Source: Monosporascus cannonballus
Taxonomy: Eukaryota; Ascomycota; Sordariomycetes; Xylariales
Length of the DNA stretch: 64,000 nt
Direction of reading: 5' to 3'
Assembly (NCBI GenBank): GCA_004154925.1
Contig: QJNS01000752.1
Location: forward strand, 496,001 to 560,000
Below the pieces are notes generated by a model. That model saw nothing but the letters and a program-made list of their open reading frames with translations, searched no databases and was not told the origin of the DNA. Below are positions 44,805 to 58,661 of the stretch, piece by piece. Position numbers and translations under genes: made by a program. Each line of letters opens with the position of its first letter. The first letter of the stretch is position 1.

Positions 44805-47800
44805 TATAATTACGTAAAAACGGTTTCGTTTAATATATTTACTTTTTTTAAAAAAAATCCGTATTAATTTAATAATAATATATTTTTATATTTATATATA
44901 TATAGTTACTTTAATTATGGTTTATTATTAATATTATGATAATTTTAATTAAAATTTATTTATTATTTTTATATTTTAATGCATATAATAATTATAATCC
45001 GAATTTATTATATTATTATCTTTTTTTTAAAATACGATAAATTCAATTTTTTTTAATTTTATCGAGTTACGCCTTTAAAATAAAAAAAAATATATATACT
45101 TAAAATTTTTAATATTAATATAAAATAATTAATATAATATTTAAAAATTTTAATCGTAATTAGATTTTTTATAACGATTTAAACCAAATTATTAATTTAA
45201 TTGTTTGGATTAATTAATTAATTAACGGATTAAAAATAAATACGTAAATAATTATTAATATATAAAAATTAATAAAAGATTTTAATTTTTATTAATTAAA
45301 ATACCGTTATATATAAATATTATAATATATTATATAAAAAACTTATAACTTTTATAAAAAAGCTTAAATTTTAGTATTTATTGAAAAAATTATTATTCGA
45401 AATTAAGGTAATTTATATTATTTTAAATAATAATTAACGTTTTATAAAAATGTTTATTTTTAATTAATTTAAATTTTTAAACTAAATAATTATATATGTA
45501 AAAAATAATAATTATATAATACGAAACGAAAAACAAAATAATTTTGTAATAATAATAATTTGAATATTTTTATATATTTTTTCTTATAATTTTAATTATT
45601 ATAAATAAAATAATTTTCAAAATTAACGATAATTATTTACCTTATTTATTAAGCAAACTTTTATTATATTCGGGTTTATTATAAAATAATATCGATATAT
45701 TAAAAAAATTAAATATTTGCAAAAGTTATTATACGTTAAAAAATATCTAATTCGGTTAATAAAAAAAATAAATGTATTAATTCTTTTATAATAATATAAT
45801 TTAAATTACGATAAATTACGTTTTAAAATTAAGTATAAAAATAATATTATATTTTAATATGATAATTTTAATATTTAAAAGTATATTCGTAATATAACGT
45901 TTCGATATAATATTATTATATAAAATATTATTTTTATTTTTATTCGTTATTTTAACCATATTTTTTAAAAAATTTAAAAAATTTATATTTTAACTTAATT
46001 AATATTATAAAATAAAATAATTTTATTAATTATCATAATAATATCTAATACTGTTTAATACTTTTTTATTAATTTATAATTAATATTATCTGGATTATAT
46101 TTTCGGTTTTTATTAATACGTTTTATAAATATAATATATTCTGTTTAATTTCGTTAAATATAATCAATAAAAACAAAAATATTATTAACGGTATTTATAA
46201 TATTTATTAAATCTTTTTATAAGATATATAAATTTAAAAAAATAATTTTATCGATTTTCCGAACGTTTTCATTTCATTTATAAAAATTAAACAATATTAA
46301 TCATATTCGGGAAATATAAATTAATTAAACCGAAAAAATTAATTTATACGATAAAAAAAAGGTAATTTTTATAATGTTATATTTAAATATATATTTTGTT
46401 TAAAAAATAGACATATTTATTAGCCTAATAATATAATTGAGATATATAAATTATAAATAACTTTAAAAATAAACTATTAATTTTTAAATAAAATAACGTA
46501 ATTATATCAAAAATCATTAAAAGTTTATTTTAAGCCTTTTATCTTTTATATTTATAATATTTATATATTTACGTTATTTTTAGAGAAATTACGTATCCGA
46601 TATAAATTAATTATAATAAAAATGTTTAAGATATATAAAATTTCCCGGAATATTTTAATGAAAAACCTTTTTTCGAAAACCGAATTTACCAAATTTATAA
46701 AATATATATATTTCCGATTAAGTATCCTCGAATTTAAATTTATCGCATATAATATAATTTCTAAATATTTTGATCGCGCCGGATAAATAAAGGAAATATT
46801 ACGGGATTTTAATTAAAACATATTAATGAATATAGATTCTTTTAACGAAAGATTTTTATTATTGTTTATTAATAATATATTATTTAATAAAATAAATACT
46901 TTAACGGATAATTTGTAAATATTTTATTTTTTAATTTAAAAATATAATTTATTTATATTATTTATTAAATAACGTAATTCTAATTAAAATTTGCTACATA
47001 AAACCTTTTTACCGGATAATTATAAAGGCGGAAATATTTTTAATATAATTAATATTTTATAAAACGATAAACCTTTTAATCTTTTTAAAAATAATAAATA
47101 ATTATCGATTAATATCGTTTTTATCGATAAAAATTATAAAGTTATTATTATTTCCTTTAAGAAATCTAAATTTATTCATATTTTTCGAATATTATATAAT
47201 ATAATAATATTAATTATATTAAATGATTAATATTAATATTAATTTTTTATTAGGTCGGTTAATTTAATTATAATAAAAATATTTTTATTTCGATTAAATA
47301 ATATATATTAAAATATTAAAATATATCTTTATTAATTTAATCTTAATATCAATTTTAATTTCGACAAAGTCTAAAAAGAAAATATGGAAAATATTTGATT
47401 AAAAAGGCGAATATTATAATTTGTAACTTATTAGCAAATTCTGTTAGTTAAAAAAATAATATATATAATATTAATAATATTTTTTTCTAAAATTCATTTC
47501 TAATTAAGTACTGTATATCTGTATAATGCAAATTTTATATGTATTATATTTTTTGCAAAATAAATATTATGTTATTCGAGATTTTCGTAACGAAAACTTC
47601 GAACGTGCCTATTTTTTGTTTCGGAATTTTTAATTTATTAAAAAATATTTATTTTGGATTAATAAAAATAACTTAAAATCCGAAAATATTTTAACTCCAA
47701 GCTGTAAAATTATAAAAATTAATTTTGTTAATTTTAATAATACCGTACCTATTATAAACGATATAAATAAATTTAATAAATTAAATATAGCAAAAAATAA

Positions 47801-50800
47801 AAATAAATTTATAAATAATTTTAACGTAATTATCCGAATAATTTTTAATACCGAATTTATTAAAAATAATTTAGTTCAAAATAATCATAATATCTTATAT
47901 ACAAAAAAAAATTATAATTTTATAATACAAATTATCGATAACTTAATTAATAATTTAATTAAGGCGGTTTATTATCGTTATCATTATTATAAAATAAGAA
48001 AAATAAGACTTTATCAAAAAATAAATTATTAATATAAATCTTTATTTCTTTTATTATTTTATGATATATTTTTATATAAACGATATAATATTTATATTGT
48101 AATTTTAATATCAATATAATATTATTTTTACGTAGTCTTAATTAAGTAATTACTGAATCGTTTTATATATTATTATAATTAGTTAATTATTATATTAACA
48201 TAATTTATTTATTTTTAATAATAAAACCGTAAATAAGAAAATAATATTTTACGATACGGTATATAGCATAATTATTAACGAAATTAATATAAATAACTAA
48301 ATTTATAATTTACGTAATTTTAATAAATTATATTTTATTTAAACGTTTTATTTTTCGTAAGGTTATATAAAAATATTATATTACTTATAATTAAATATAA
48401 CGAGTAATTTCGGATTAATTTATAGATCTTATTTATAATTAATTTATTAATTAATATTTTTAAATATTTTTTAAAACTTTTCTTTTTATTTTACCTTTTT
48501 TACGCGTTATTATGACTTATATATTAATAAACTTTTTATATTTTCGGATCTCAAAGTTTTATTCGTTTTAAGCGTAATATTTACGTTTAAATTCCTTTAA
48601 CAAATTTTATTTAAATTATATAATAACGCCAAATATATAGGAATTAGATATAAATCTTTTTGCCGTATTTTTAAATATAATTTGCATATTTATTACCCGT
48701 ATAATTCCGTAAATTATAATATTTATAAAATAAATATATAATATATATTTTTTTAATTAGGCAATTTAATTTATAAAACTATAAACTTTTTTTCGTATCG
48801 TTTATATAATACCCGGGTTATATAAATTTTTTATTAAATTATAAAAACCGTAATTCCTGAAAAATCCGAAATTAATTTAATAATTTAATAATGTATAAGG
48901 CCAGTATAATCCGTTATAACGTAAAATATGTTTTACTAGTTATTATTATAGAAAATATTACGAATTATATTATTAATATTTAATATTTATATAAATACCG
49001 TATTTTTCCGTAATAAAACATTTTATTCATAATATATATTTTTCGTAATATTATTAAATTTAGAAATCTTTAATAATCGTAAGAATTTTGTTTAATTAAT
49101 ATATATTCGTATTAATATCAAAACGTAAAATAATCTTTTTTTAATTTTCCGCTATATTAATATAACTTTATGACATATATTTAATATTTGGAATTGGTTA
49201 CGTATGATATGTATTTTTCGTAAAAAATGTTTTATATTTTAGAATAATTGAATATTAATTAATACGAAAATGCCTTAATCGGAATTACGTCCTCGGTTTC
49301 GCCTTATTGCAGGTTATTTTGGTATCGATTCCGGCTATGTTTTGGTTAAAAATTTTATTACCCGTTCTTAATGTTATTTTTTAGGGGTAAATTATTTTTC
49401 GGAGGCAAATTATTTTTCGGGAATATTATTAACGAATCTATTTTCTTTAGCATGGCGAATAAGGGCTTTTAGATTTATTCAAAATATATTATCGGAAGTT
49501 ATAACGAAAACTGCCTTTATTATAACGTTAAAAATTTATTTACCTTTTATAATACTATATAATATATAAAGATATATAATATAATATAGGTTTGGGGTAT
49601 TAAATAAAAGAAAAATCAATTAATAATTATTATATAGTAAATAACATGATTTCATATATTAAAGTTTAATAAGTATTTGGATTTACAAAAAATGATAATT
49701 AAAAAATAATTTTAATTATATTTAATATATATTTAATTCAAATAATGTTATAAATTATATTAAAACCTTATAATAAAACATAAATTTCGTATAATATATA
49801 TATAATTATTAGGGTTTTGCTTTATATATTATTATTTTATTATAGGAAAGAATAATATTAATTTCTTTATTTATATTTAATATTTTCTTTAAACCTAAAA
49901 ATTTATGTATATTTTAATTTTAATTATATTTTTTATTTTAGAATATTTTCATAATTTATTAATTATCGGTAAATATTATTCGTATATTATAAATCCTTAT
50001 ATATTTCTTATTATTATTAATAATATATTTAATGATTATTTAATATACGAATTTTATTTTCTTTATTATATTATAAATTTTTTATTTGTGTTTTTAATTT
50101 CTAATAAGTCGAATTTATATCGGCAAATTTATAATATTATTATATATTTAATTATAATTATTTATTTATATATATTTAACATTATGTAATTATTATAATA
50201 ATATTATTACCGTTTAATAAAGACAAATACGGTAATTATATTTAAAAAATATATAATAATGTAGCAAAAATTTAAAGTATATATAAAATTTATAATAATA
50301 TTATATTTATATTTAATACGAATTATATTAATTACGGCGTTATTTTCCGTATCTTATTTTTTATTATATATATTCTTTTTTCAAATTTTGCTTTAATTGA
50401 CAAAATAATTTATTTTTAATCAAACGATTATTCGATAAAATTTTAATATTATAAATGTTTATAAAATAAATGTTTTAATTATCTAGTGAAAAATATAAAT
50501 TATTTACTGTTATGTATATATTAACGTATATTTTATATATAATTATTTCGAAATAATATTTAAATAAATATTCCGAAACCTTAATTATATATATATAACT
50601 TATAAAACGTTAATAAAAATGTATTTATATATTTGAATAGTTTTCAAATGTTCTTTTTATTATATCCCAAAAGAAGCATTAAATAATTAGTAATATTATT
50701 TATTTTTTCTTTATATTAAAATATAATAATGAAATTATTAATATAGCTAATACGGATTATTAAATAATAAGTTTTTAAAACCGCAAAATAAACGTTTTTT

Positions 50801-53800
50801 ATATTATAAATTTAACCGGCATATACTTTTTAAAAAGTTTTATAATTCGAGTTATTAACGGGCTTCGACAATTTATAATTTATAACAATTTACATAATAT
50901 AAATAATATTAAAAATATAATAATTTTAAGGTTTTTATTAAGAAAAATATAAAACCGTAATATATTTTATAATATATATTATATGAATATTATCTTTATA
51001 GTATTAAGCCAAAAAAATCCGTAATTATATATAAATAACTGCCAGGTAAATAACCCTATATAAAAATTAAATTTTTAGATATTATGGCATATTTAGTATT
51101 AATATTAAGAATTTTGGCAGTTACCCGGAATATTTAATTATTATTATATTTATATGGAATTTTAATACAACAGAATTTATACAATTACCCGCGAAAAAAA
51201 TAAAGAAATTTTTAGAATTGACCGGGAATCTAATTACGCCGACAAAAAGAAAACGTAATAAGAGGAAAAACCTAAATCCGGCCGTCGATCTTTATTAAAG
51301 GAACTAAAATATCTTAATTCGAAAAAAATTATTTATTAAAGTTTTTAACAAAATAATAACAAAATATACGAGTGATTTCGAAAAATATTAATTTTAAATT
51401 TTCAAAAAAATAAAATTATAAAATATAATTAAGACAGATTTATTGTAAACCCGGAATTTTAAACGTTTCGAATTAATATTTATAAAAAAAACGGACGCTG
51501 GAATAATTATATTAATGATAAAAAAATAGCTTTTTTACTATTAACAAAATCTCTTTATATTATTTATTTACCCATATAATTAATTGTAAATGTTAATTAT
51601 AAAATCCGAATTAAAATACCTTAAATATTAAAAAAAATAAAAATATTTTCAAAATTAATATAACGAATTCGAAAAAAAAACGGAAAATAAAATTTAACAA
51701 ATTTCAATTCGACGTTATCAATTAAAGACAATAAATTAAAAAGAAATTTATTAATAATTGCGATAAATTATAATTCGAATTATATAATACAAAATTCCAT
51801 TAATATTTTTAAATAAAAAAATCGATTATATATTTATTATGGCATAAAATTAATCTGTATTAAAATAAATTAATATTTTGTATAAAGTTTAATAAATAAA
51901 TAAAAAATAAATAATAAATTAATAATTTAAGTTAATATTATATAAATATTTATAATTATTGCGTTTTATAACTATAATACCATATTAAAACTAAATGCAT
52001 TTTTTATTATAGGCCTTAATTAAAACTGGCAAAATTCCGTTTTTTGCCTTTTAATCTAATATTACGATTATCTTTTAATTTGTTATTATTATTATTATTT
52101 AATATATATCGTTTATTTTTAATACGTAACTTTTTAAATTCAATAAAAATTCTGATTTTAATTTTTTTCGGATATATTATTTATAGCCTTGGGCTATAAA
52201 TTATTATATTTTAGTAGTGCCGGCGATTCCTGTAATAATATAAAAATATTCAAATTTTGCAAATACAAATACAATAACAATAATCAGGTTAAAAAATTAA
52301 AAATATTTAAAAAACATACATTTTACGTTAATATTATAAATAAATAAAATAAAATAAATCTTTAACTAAAATTATTTAATATATTTTAAATTATGCATAT
52401 AAATATAAATGTCGCTATAACAGAAATTACGATTCCAAATTACAAAAATATATAAATTATATGCCGGTTTAATATTTAAACGATTAACATTATTATTAAA
52501 CCGTTAATTATTAATTTAAACCGAATAACAGTATATAATATATTTTAATTAAGATAAAACGTAATTTAGAGCGGTTTTATAAATTTTTTCCGATATTTAT
52601 CGAATTTGTAATATAATAATAATCCGTAATTTATATAAATCGGCTTATGATATAAAGATATAACGTTATTATTTCCGATTAAGCGAATTTCGTTATGGAA
52701 CATTACTTATATTTTCTGTAAAATTAAAAATATAACTTTTTCGGACATTATTTATAATGCAAGAAATAAATACGTTTTTGAAATATTTTAATATTACTAT
52801 TTATCAAAAGCGGAAACCGTTTTATTTAATTTTATTATATTTTAAATTAAATATTAACCGTTAAATTCGTTCAATTTATTTATGAATTTGTTAAATAAAA
52901 ATTATTTAAATTTAATAAAAATAAATATTTATTTTATCTCTTTATTGCTAAATGAAAATAACTATATAAAAAGTAATTCGTTTACCCATTATTTATACCA
53001 GAACTTTATTATTTCTTAAATAATTGCTTTTACCAAACCGGCTTTTAGTTATTTTTATGTAAATATTTTCAAATTTAAACGTTCGGGTATTTAAAGAAAA
53101 TTAGGCGTATATATATTATGACAAAACCCAGCCGGAATTAAATTATTACGGTTTTTTTCCAGCATAATAATTACGTTTTTTAAATATATAAACATCTTAA
53201 TTTTATATTTATCGAACGACTAATAAAATGCAAATAATATAACTTATTAATAACTAATTATATTTTATCGCACACAATTACGAATTATTTAATTAAATTA
53301 TTATTATACATTTTTAGTAGAAAGGCTTTGTAATATATTTTATTATATTATTTGATTAATATTCGGAATATTTATACTTAATTTGAAAATACTAAAAAAT
53401 ACGATAATACGAATGAAACCATCCGATTACTTTAAAGTTTTATATATGCGAACATAATTCCTATAAGGTATTTCGGAATTATAAAACTTCATAATATTTT
53501 TATAACTTTTAACAAATACCCTTAATTTATCTTAATTTTAATTAGGTAATTACAGAAATTTATAATTTTTATCTCATTATTAACATAAATAATAATTTTA
53601 ATAATAAAATATAAATTATTAAGTTATAATAACAATATTTTTAATAATCCGGATATATTAATTAATAACAAATTTAAATAATTTTAATTTAAACGTTAAT
53701 ATTTAAATATAAGAAAAATAATAATATCAATTTCAAAACGATTAATTTTAAAACGCCGGATTTCCCTTTTATAATTATATTTAATTAAGTTACAAGTTTA

Positions 53801-54937
53801 ACGAAAATTATTATATTTTATAAAAGTCTTCTTTATAATATTATTAATAATTATTATATACGTAAATTAATATAAATAAATAAGAAAAATAATAAGTAAA
53901 TTACGAATATTAATATATTTAAACTATAAATATTTTTATTTTAATAATAAATATGTTTCGTTAATAATAATTAAATTATATCGTTAATCGAAAATAAGAT
54001 TTAATATAATAATTTAAAATTAATCGTTCAATATTTATTCAAAATTAAAAATAATATAGTTATACCGTTTAGTAATTATACGGTTAAATATTTTTAAATT
54101 AAGGTTTTTCGTATTTATAAATATTAAGCTAAAAATAAAATATGGAATTATTAATATAAAAATTTGTTATTTTTCCGTTAATTTAATTACAAATATGATT
54201 TAGATAATAATTAAGTCGGTTATTAAGATTTTTTAAATAATTTAGGATTTTATAAAGTTTATTTTAATAATTAAAGAATATTAAGCTTTCCGAAAACCAG
54301 ATTGTATATTATATCGATTTATATTTTCCGTAAAATACGGCTTTACCTATTAAATATAATATTTAATATAAGGCAAACAAATCGACGGCGAAGGATTTCG
54401 GTAAGGTTATCGGCCGTATATATAATATTAATATATGGGTTAATTATGTTTATATCGGCAAAAAAACGGTAAAAATATCGGATAAAAATAAACGTTTCGT
54501 TTTAGAAAATTAAAGGCTCGAGATTTTAAGATATTTACTTCAGATTTTCGAATATATTATCCGTATTTAGGTAATTAAAAATATATATATATATTTTAAA
54601 ATTTATTTTAGTTGATTCTAAGCCTTATATATTATTATTTTGGTTTATAAGGTTATGTTATAATGGCACTGGCCTAAGGGAATAAAAAGTAATAATATAT
54701 ATTAATTGAGATTTTGGGTTATTTTTTATTGTAAAAATTTATATTTTATATTAATTAAAAGTATTATTATATCAAGAAATAAACATTTTAATTTTGCATT
54801 AAATTATATAGGTTAAAATGCCAAAAATGTCATAATTAATATATATTATTAAACTTAATAATAATAATAATTTCTCCGAATTTATATAGGAACGTACCAA
54901 ACGGAACGAAAAAATTATAACTTGCTATCAGGCCTTG

Positions 54938-55079
54938 TTTTGGAGGTTTATTATTTTTGTAGGTATTATTCTTAAAGGAATTTAGTTAATACATTGGACC
55001 CCTGACAGATACTTCTTGATTAAAAGCTATAGCTGTGATTACGACTGCTGCGCCTGCGGCGCAGCCACAACCTCCAAAA
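54938..55079. repeat. Inverted repeat with internal GC hairpin near the right end of the insertion
   Basis: TTTTGGAGGTT at 54938-54948 is repeated inverted as AACCTCCAAAA at 55069-55079. Between them GCTGCGCC and GGCGCAGC (55047-55065) form a perfect 8-bp hairpin with a TGC loop. The segment is clearly less AT-rich than its surroundings. It may be a structural end of the inserted element or a second miniature element. Confidence 0.5.
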
Positions 55080-55103
55080 TGGGGTTCTGATCACGATGAG
55101 GTA

Positions 55104-55113
55104 ACCAATGATT
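55104..55113. repeat. Right copy of putative target-site duplication (ACCAATGATT)
   Basis: Partner of 44664-44673. On the minus strand it encodes the NHW codons of copia RNase H in both copies. Confidence 0.55.
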
Positions 55114-58035
55114 ATATGTATTTACGTACCGCAATTTTGTTTTTGAAAAGGCGACGTCGGCGTTAACTAGCCGTATAATTTGTTAATTGTCGCACCATAT
55201 ATTTAACGGTTCCGGATTTAGGCCCACTTGTAGTTTTTTCGTCGACCGTATTATTTGCGAAAAAGGTATCGTTCTAGGTATTTATTAAATTTTTATCTCC
55301 AAATTATAACGTTAACGTTTTGATACCGAACAGGTACGATGTAACTCGATTAGCAATTTTATAATATATGTTATTAAGGTTCAGGTTAAATCGAACAAGT
55401 CGAGATATTGCAAAAGATATATCTGGTCGCGTATTAATTATGACGTATAGGATAAAACCGATTTTTTTCTGGTATCTGCTAACTAAACCTAGATAGGTCA
55501 ATTCAGGATTTGGCAATAGCTCGACGTTTGTTATAAACGTCTTTAGGTAGTTATTTAAATTTTCTTTAAAAATTAAATTAACTAGCTTATTTATGAAATC
55601 GAATTAGGATAACTAAATTCTTTTATTAAATCCATTTCTAATTAATTCGATTTCGAGAAACTATTATAGATTTTTATCTTTTATAACGATATACCGTTCC
55701 CGGATGTATTAAATTAACTAATTAACAAAGTTTTAATTTTTTTTACTGTATATAACGATAATATCGTGTACGAAAAAAATACCCCTTAACGAATAAAATA
55801 ACAAAATTTATAAGAAACAAAGTTTAATTCTAAATCCTTTAATATGCTAATAATTTTTTTCTGCTAAAACAAGGGTAATTTCTTTAATTCATATAATACT
55901 TTCTTAATGAAAAATACCTTTTTATATTATAAGTATTCTAAAGGTATTTTTATATTTACTTCGTAAGATTACGTCATATTAAAGAAAATATTTATAACAT
56001 TGTATTATTTAAGTTTTAGGTTAAACTTAACTGCAGTAACAATTAAAATTCGAATCGATTTTTTAGCGAATATAAATACGTATATATTATTATAAACGTT
56101 CTTTAGCTATTAATCGCTTTGTACGATAAAACAGGCTTTATATTTTTATAATTAACCATATTTATTAAATTTATAAACATATATTTATATAGATCTTAAA
56201 ACTTATTGCTTTTTAATAAAAAATTAATTAATAAATTTCTAAAATTACATTTTCTTATAAGTTTATATATTAATTCTTTCGGTTTTACGAAATATTTTCT
56301 CTAACGGATATATATTTCAATTTTATAGCCTTACGGCGGTAGCGGTTAATTACGTTTATATACTCAGTTCTACAATCTTGGTATTTTTTTGTACGTTTTG
56401 GTATTAATGCTTTTCCGGTTAACATAGCATATATTTTGAGTAATTATTTTTCTTAAATTTTCGCAGTTTACTGGCCGGTTATAGTTTGTACTTATTAAAA
56501 ACATTAAACATTTTGTATTTGTTTCGGATAATATTAGTTCGGTACGGAACATACGGGGAGCTTATGTTTAGGACCCGTAGGGTGCCTTCATTTTCTACCG
56601 CCATTCTGGGTTGAATAATATGATAAAAGCTTAGAGTTACGTTTATTTTTTCCGTCAGCTTAATAATCATAATAATTAATAAGATAAACGGTGGCGGCAA
56701 TAATAATCTAAGAAACGGAAATAATTCGAATATAACGGTCGTATAAAAATAATTAATCTTTTGCAAATAAGTTTATTTTTCTCGATCCCGTATATCTTTT
56801 ATGCTGGTAACTTTCTAAAACTATTTTTTATTTAGCCAATAATTAAATTATTTGGTTTAAGTTTTCGTTTTTTATATATGCAAAAGTTAATTATTAATTT
56901 AATTAAGTATTTTTATTTATCGAAATAACTTGGATAACTTATTTTTTATTACGTATAGAAAATTATCCTTTAAACCTTTAATATTATCTATAAAAAAACT
57001 TTTTCGTTAAATTATACGTTTCGAATAATAATAACTTTGTTAATTAACGGATTCCCAATTTAGTAAATATTCGTAAATCGATAACCGATGAAATAACTTA
57101 TTTATATTTTGGCATTTAACTTTTGAAACTTTTATTCATAACGGTAAGTATCATAACGTAAGCTATATAACCATATATTCGTGAATAAATTTATTAAGGC
57201 TTCCGATTAAATATTATTACGCTATTTTTATACATTGAGTAAATGTAATAAACCTTGTATAGGCTTTGCCAAAAAAATACGTATTTAAAGTACGATTATA
57301 TAGGTATATTACCGCTTTAAAGATATATTCAATTAAGAAGAAAAGTAATTTAATACTATTTCGTATCGTAATTACTTTTTCCTTAATTACACCTTTTAAA
57401 CGCTTTATATCCCCGTTTTAAACCTAGGCATAAAATATTAAAAGCTTAAATCTAATATTAAAAAAGGCGATTAAAATATATCTTTAAGCTAGTAATTTTT
57501 CAAGATTTCGATATCGTATTCGAACACCTATGGGAATATCTTATCTGAATTTTTTAAAACGTTTAAAAAATATTAAAACGTTATAATAATACATTTTGCT
57601 TTCGTTTTTTAAAATAAATATCCTAAATAAAACCTGAATATCGATTGGTTGCAAATATAACGTATTTATATTCTTTAGGGGTTTTTTTTTGAAATCTGTA
57701 AAATCAATGGCGATTTTTTGTCCTGATCGGAAGGTTCTTTCCTTAGGCGTACGGCGTATTTGCCTTTTGGCTTTCGCCTGGCCATATGCTTGGCATTTGA
57801 CTGTTATAAGGCCCTTTAGTGTAATGTAGCTGGAGGTTTGTTGTATGCGCTCTTATAAGGTGGATTTGGGTGCTCAAATCCAAATTGGGGTTTGGAATTG
57901 TTGATCTTTTGGTCTTGTGGTTAGCGTCGCACCTTCGCTTATCTCACATTTAGGCGGACTTCTTTTGTATGGGATTATAATTATGCGATTGTTTCGGTTT
58001 TTGGATATCCTAATCTTAGGTATTATATGGTGCCG
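55104..58035 (-). mobile_element. Ty1/copia retrotransposon remnant: integrase, reverse transcriptase and RNase H
   Basis: Read on the minus strand from high to low coordinates, the domains are in copia order. About 57,690-57,850 gives KGLITVKCQAYGQAKAKRQI and RSGQKIAIDFTDF, the zinc-binding and integrase start. About 55,570-55,760 gives a broken reverse transcriptase C-terminus (ERYIVIKDKNL, FLEIELIRNGFNKRI). 55304-55516 gives ELTYLGLVSRYQKKIGFILY and INTRPDISFAISRLVRF, the RT-RNase H link. About 55,120-55,260 gives IIRLVNADVAF and KTKLRYVNTYNHWL of RNase H, where the frame is cut. Stops and frame shifts show it is dead. The upstream gag part is missing because a gypsy LTR begins at 58,036. 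RIP is patchy: the ends are less mutated than the middle. Confidence 0.8.
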
Positions 58036-58190
58036 TGTTACGACCTGACAGGCTCCGGCCTCAGGAAACGGTCAATAAGAATGATACGGACCACCTCCCA
58101 GGTCACGTGACGGGTGCTTAGCAAAGATCTGCTGAGTACGAGTGATCCGCATTAAGCAACTGCTTAGCAAAACCTCGCTAAATAAAGCTA
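58036..58190 (+). repeat. 5' LTR start of the gypsy element (3' end of LTR not defined)
   Basis: Begins TGTTACGACCTGACAGGCTC. Its first 54 bases match the 3' LTR start with about 80 percent identity and mostly transition differences. The stretch to about 58,190 is far less AT-rich than the element body and contains the unit TGCTTAGCAAA twice (about 58,116 and 58,161). The actual LTR may extend into the AT-rich sequence that follows. Confidence 0.65.
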
Positions 58191-58448
58191 AGTAAAAATA
58201 AATAATAATACTAGAACCAAATATAATATGGTCGTTATTTTCCATAATTTAAATAATATTAATTTATGATGAAATATTATTGTTTAAAATATTTTTAATA
58301 TTACGAAACGCAATAGGTTCTTATATTTATTATTTAAAATCTTATAATATTTTTATTAACATAAACTTATATAATTAAGGGTTAATAATTAATTAAATTT
58401 TTTAATTGTTGTACGTTATAAGTTTTAATTTAATAATACCGTTAATTT

Positions 58449-58661
58449 TTGAGCAATATCGCCGATATTATATTTACTAGCAAGCAGCTCGAACAGCTCA
58501 TTTACCAAGTTCTTAATAACTCGGACATTAAAATGGCATCCGAAAAGGAAAAGGAAAAACCTTGTTTTTTTCGCGAAAAAGTTCTTCGACGCCTGGATGC
58601 CATAAACGAACGTATTATTCAACTTAAGAAAAATAATAATAATTTTATAATATTTCTTTAA
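58449..58661 (+). pseudogene. gag-like N-terminal fragment of the gypsy element
   Basis: A 70-codon frame (MSNIADIIFTSKQLEQLIYQ..., then KMASEKEKEKPCFFREK) about 410 bases after the LTR start has the charged, helical look of a gypsy gag N-terminus and lies in the expected place. Beyond it the reading is broken by stops. No zinc knuckle could be recognised in the following RIP-mutated sequence. Confidence 0.45.

Larger units (their letters stand above)
44674..55103. mobile_element. 10.43-kb AT-rich insertion splitting the copia element, class unknown
   Basis: It starts TACCTCA and ends TGAGGTA, a 7-base perfect terminal inverted repeat, and is flanked by the near-identical 10-mers. A 9-10 bp duplication is typical of Mutator-like DNA transposons, but the terminal repeat is short and no transposase was recognised. 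The interior is extremely AT-rich with C and G mostly in CpG, i.e. heavily RIP-mutated, and open frames are short. The longest, 95 codons at 49905-50189, is Ile/Tyr/Phe-rich and probably meaningless. A less mutated island at about 49,270-49,510 contains the duplicated unit AAATTATTTTTCGG. The interval may itself be composite. I could not name its coding content. Confidence 0.5.

Noticed and set aside
49905..50189. 95-codon frame rich in Ile, Tyr and Phe, resembling a membrane protein
   Set aside because: Composition follows directly from near-pure A/T sequence in a RIP-mutated element; the hydrophobic look is an artefact.
44674..55103. Starship giant element or tyrosine-recombinase captain
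   Set aside because: No recombinase motif could be read, cargo genes are absent, and a 10-bp duplication does not fit.
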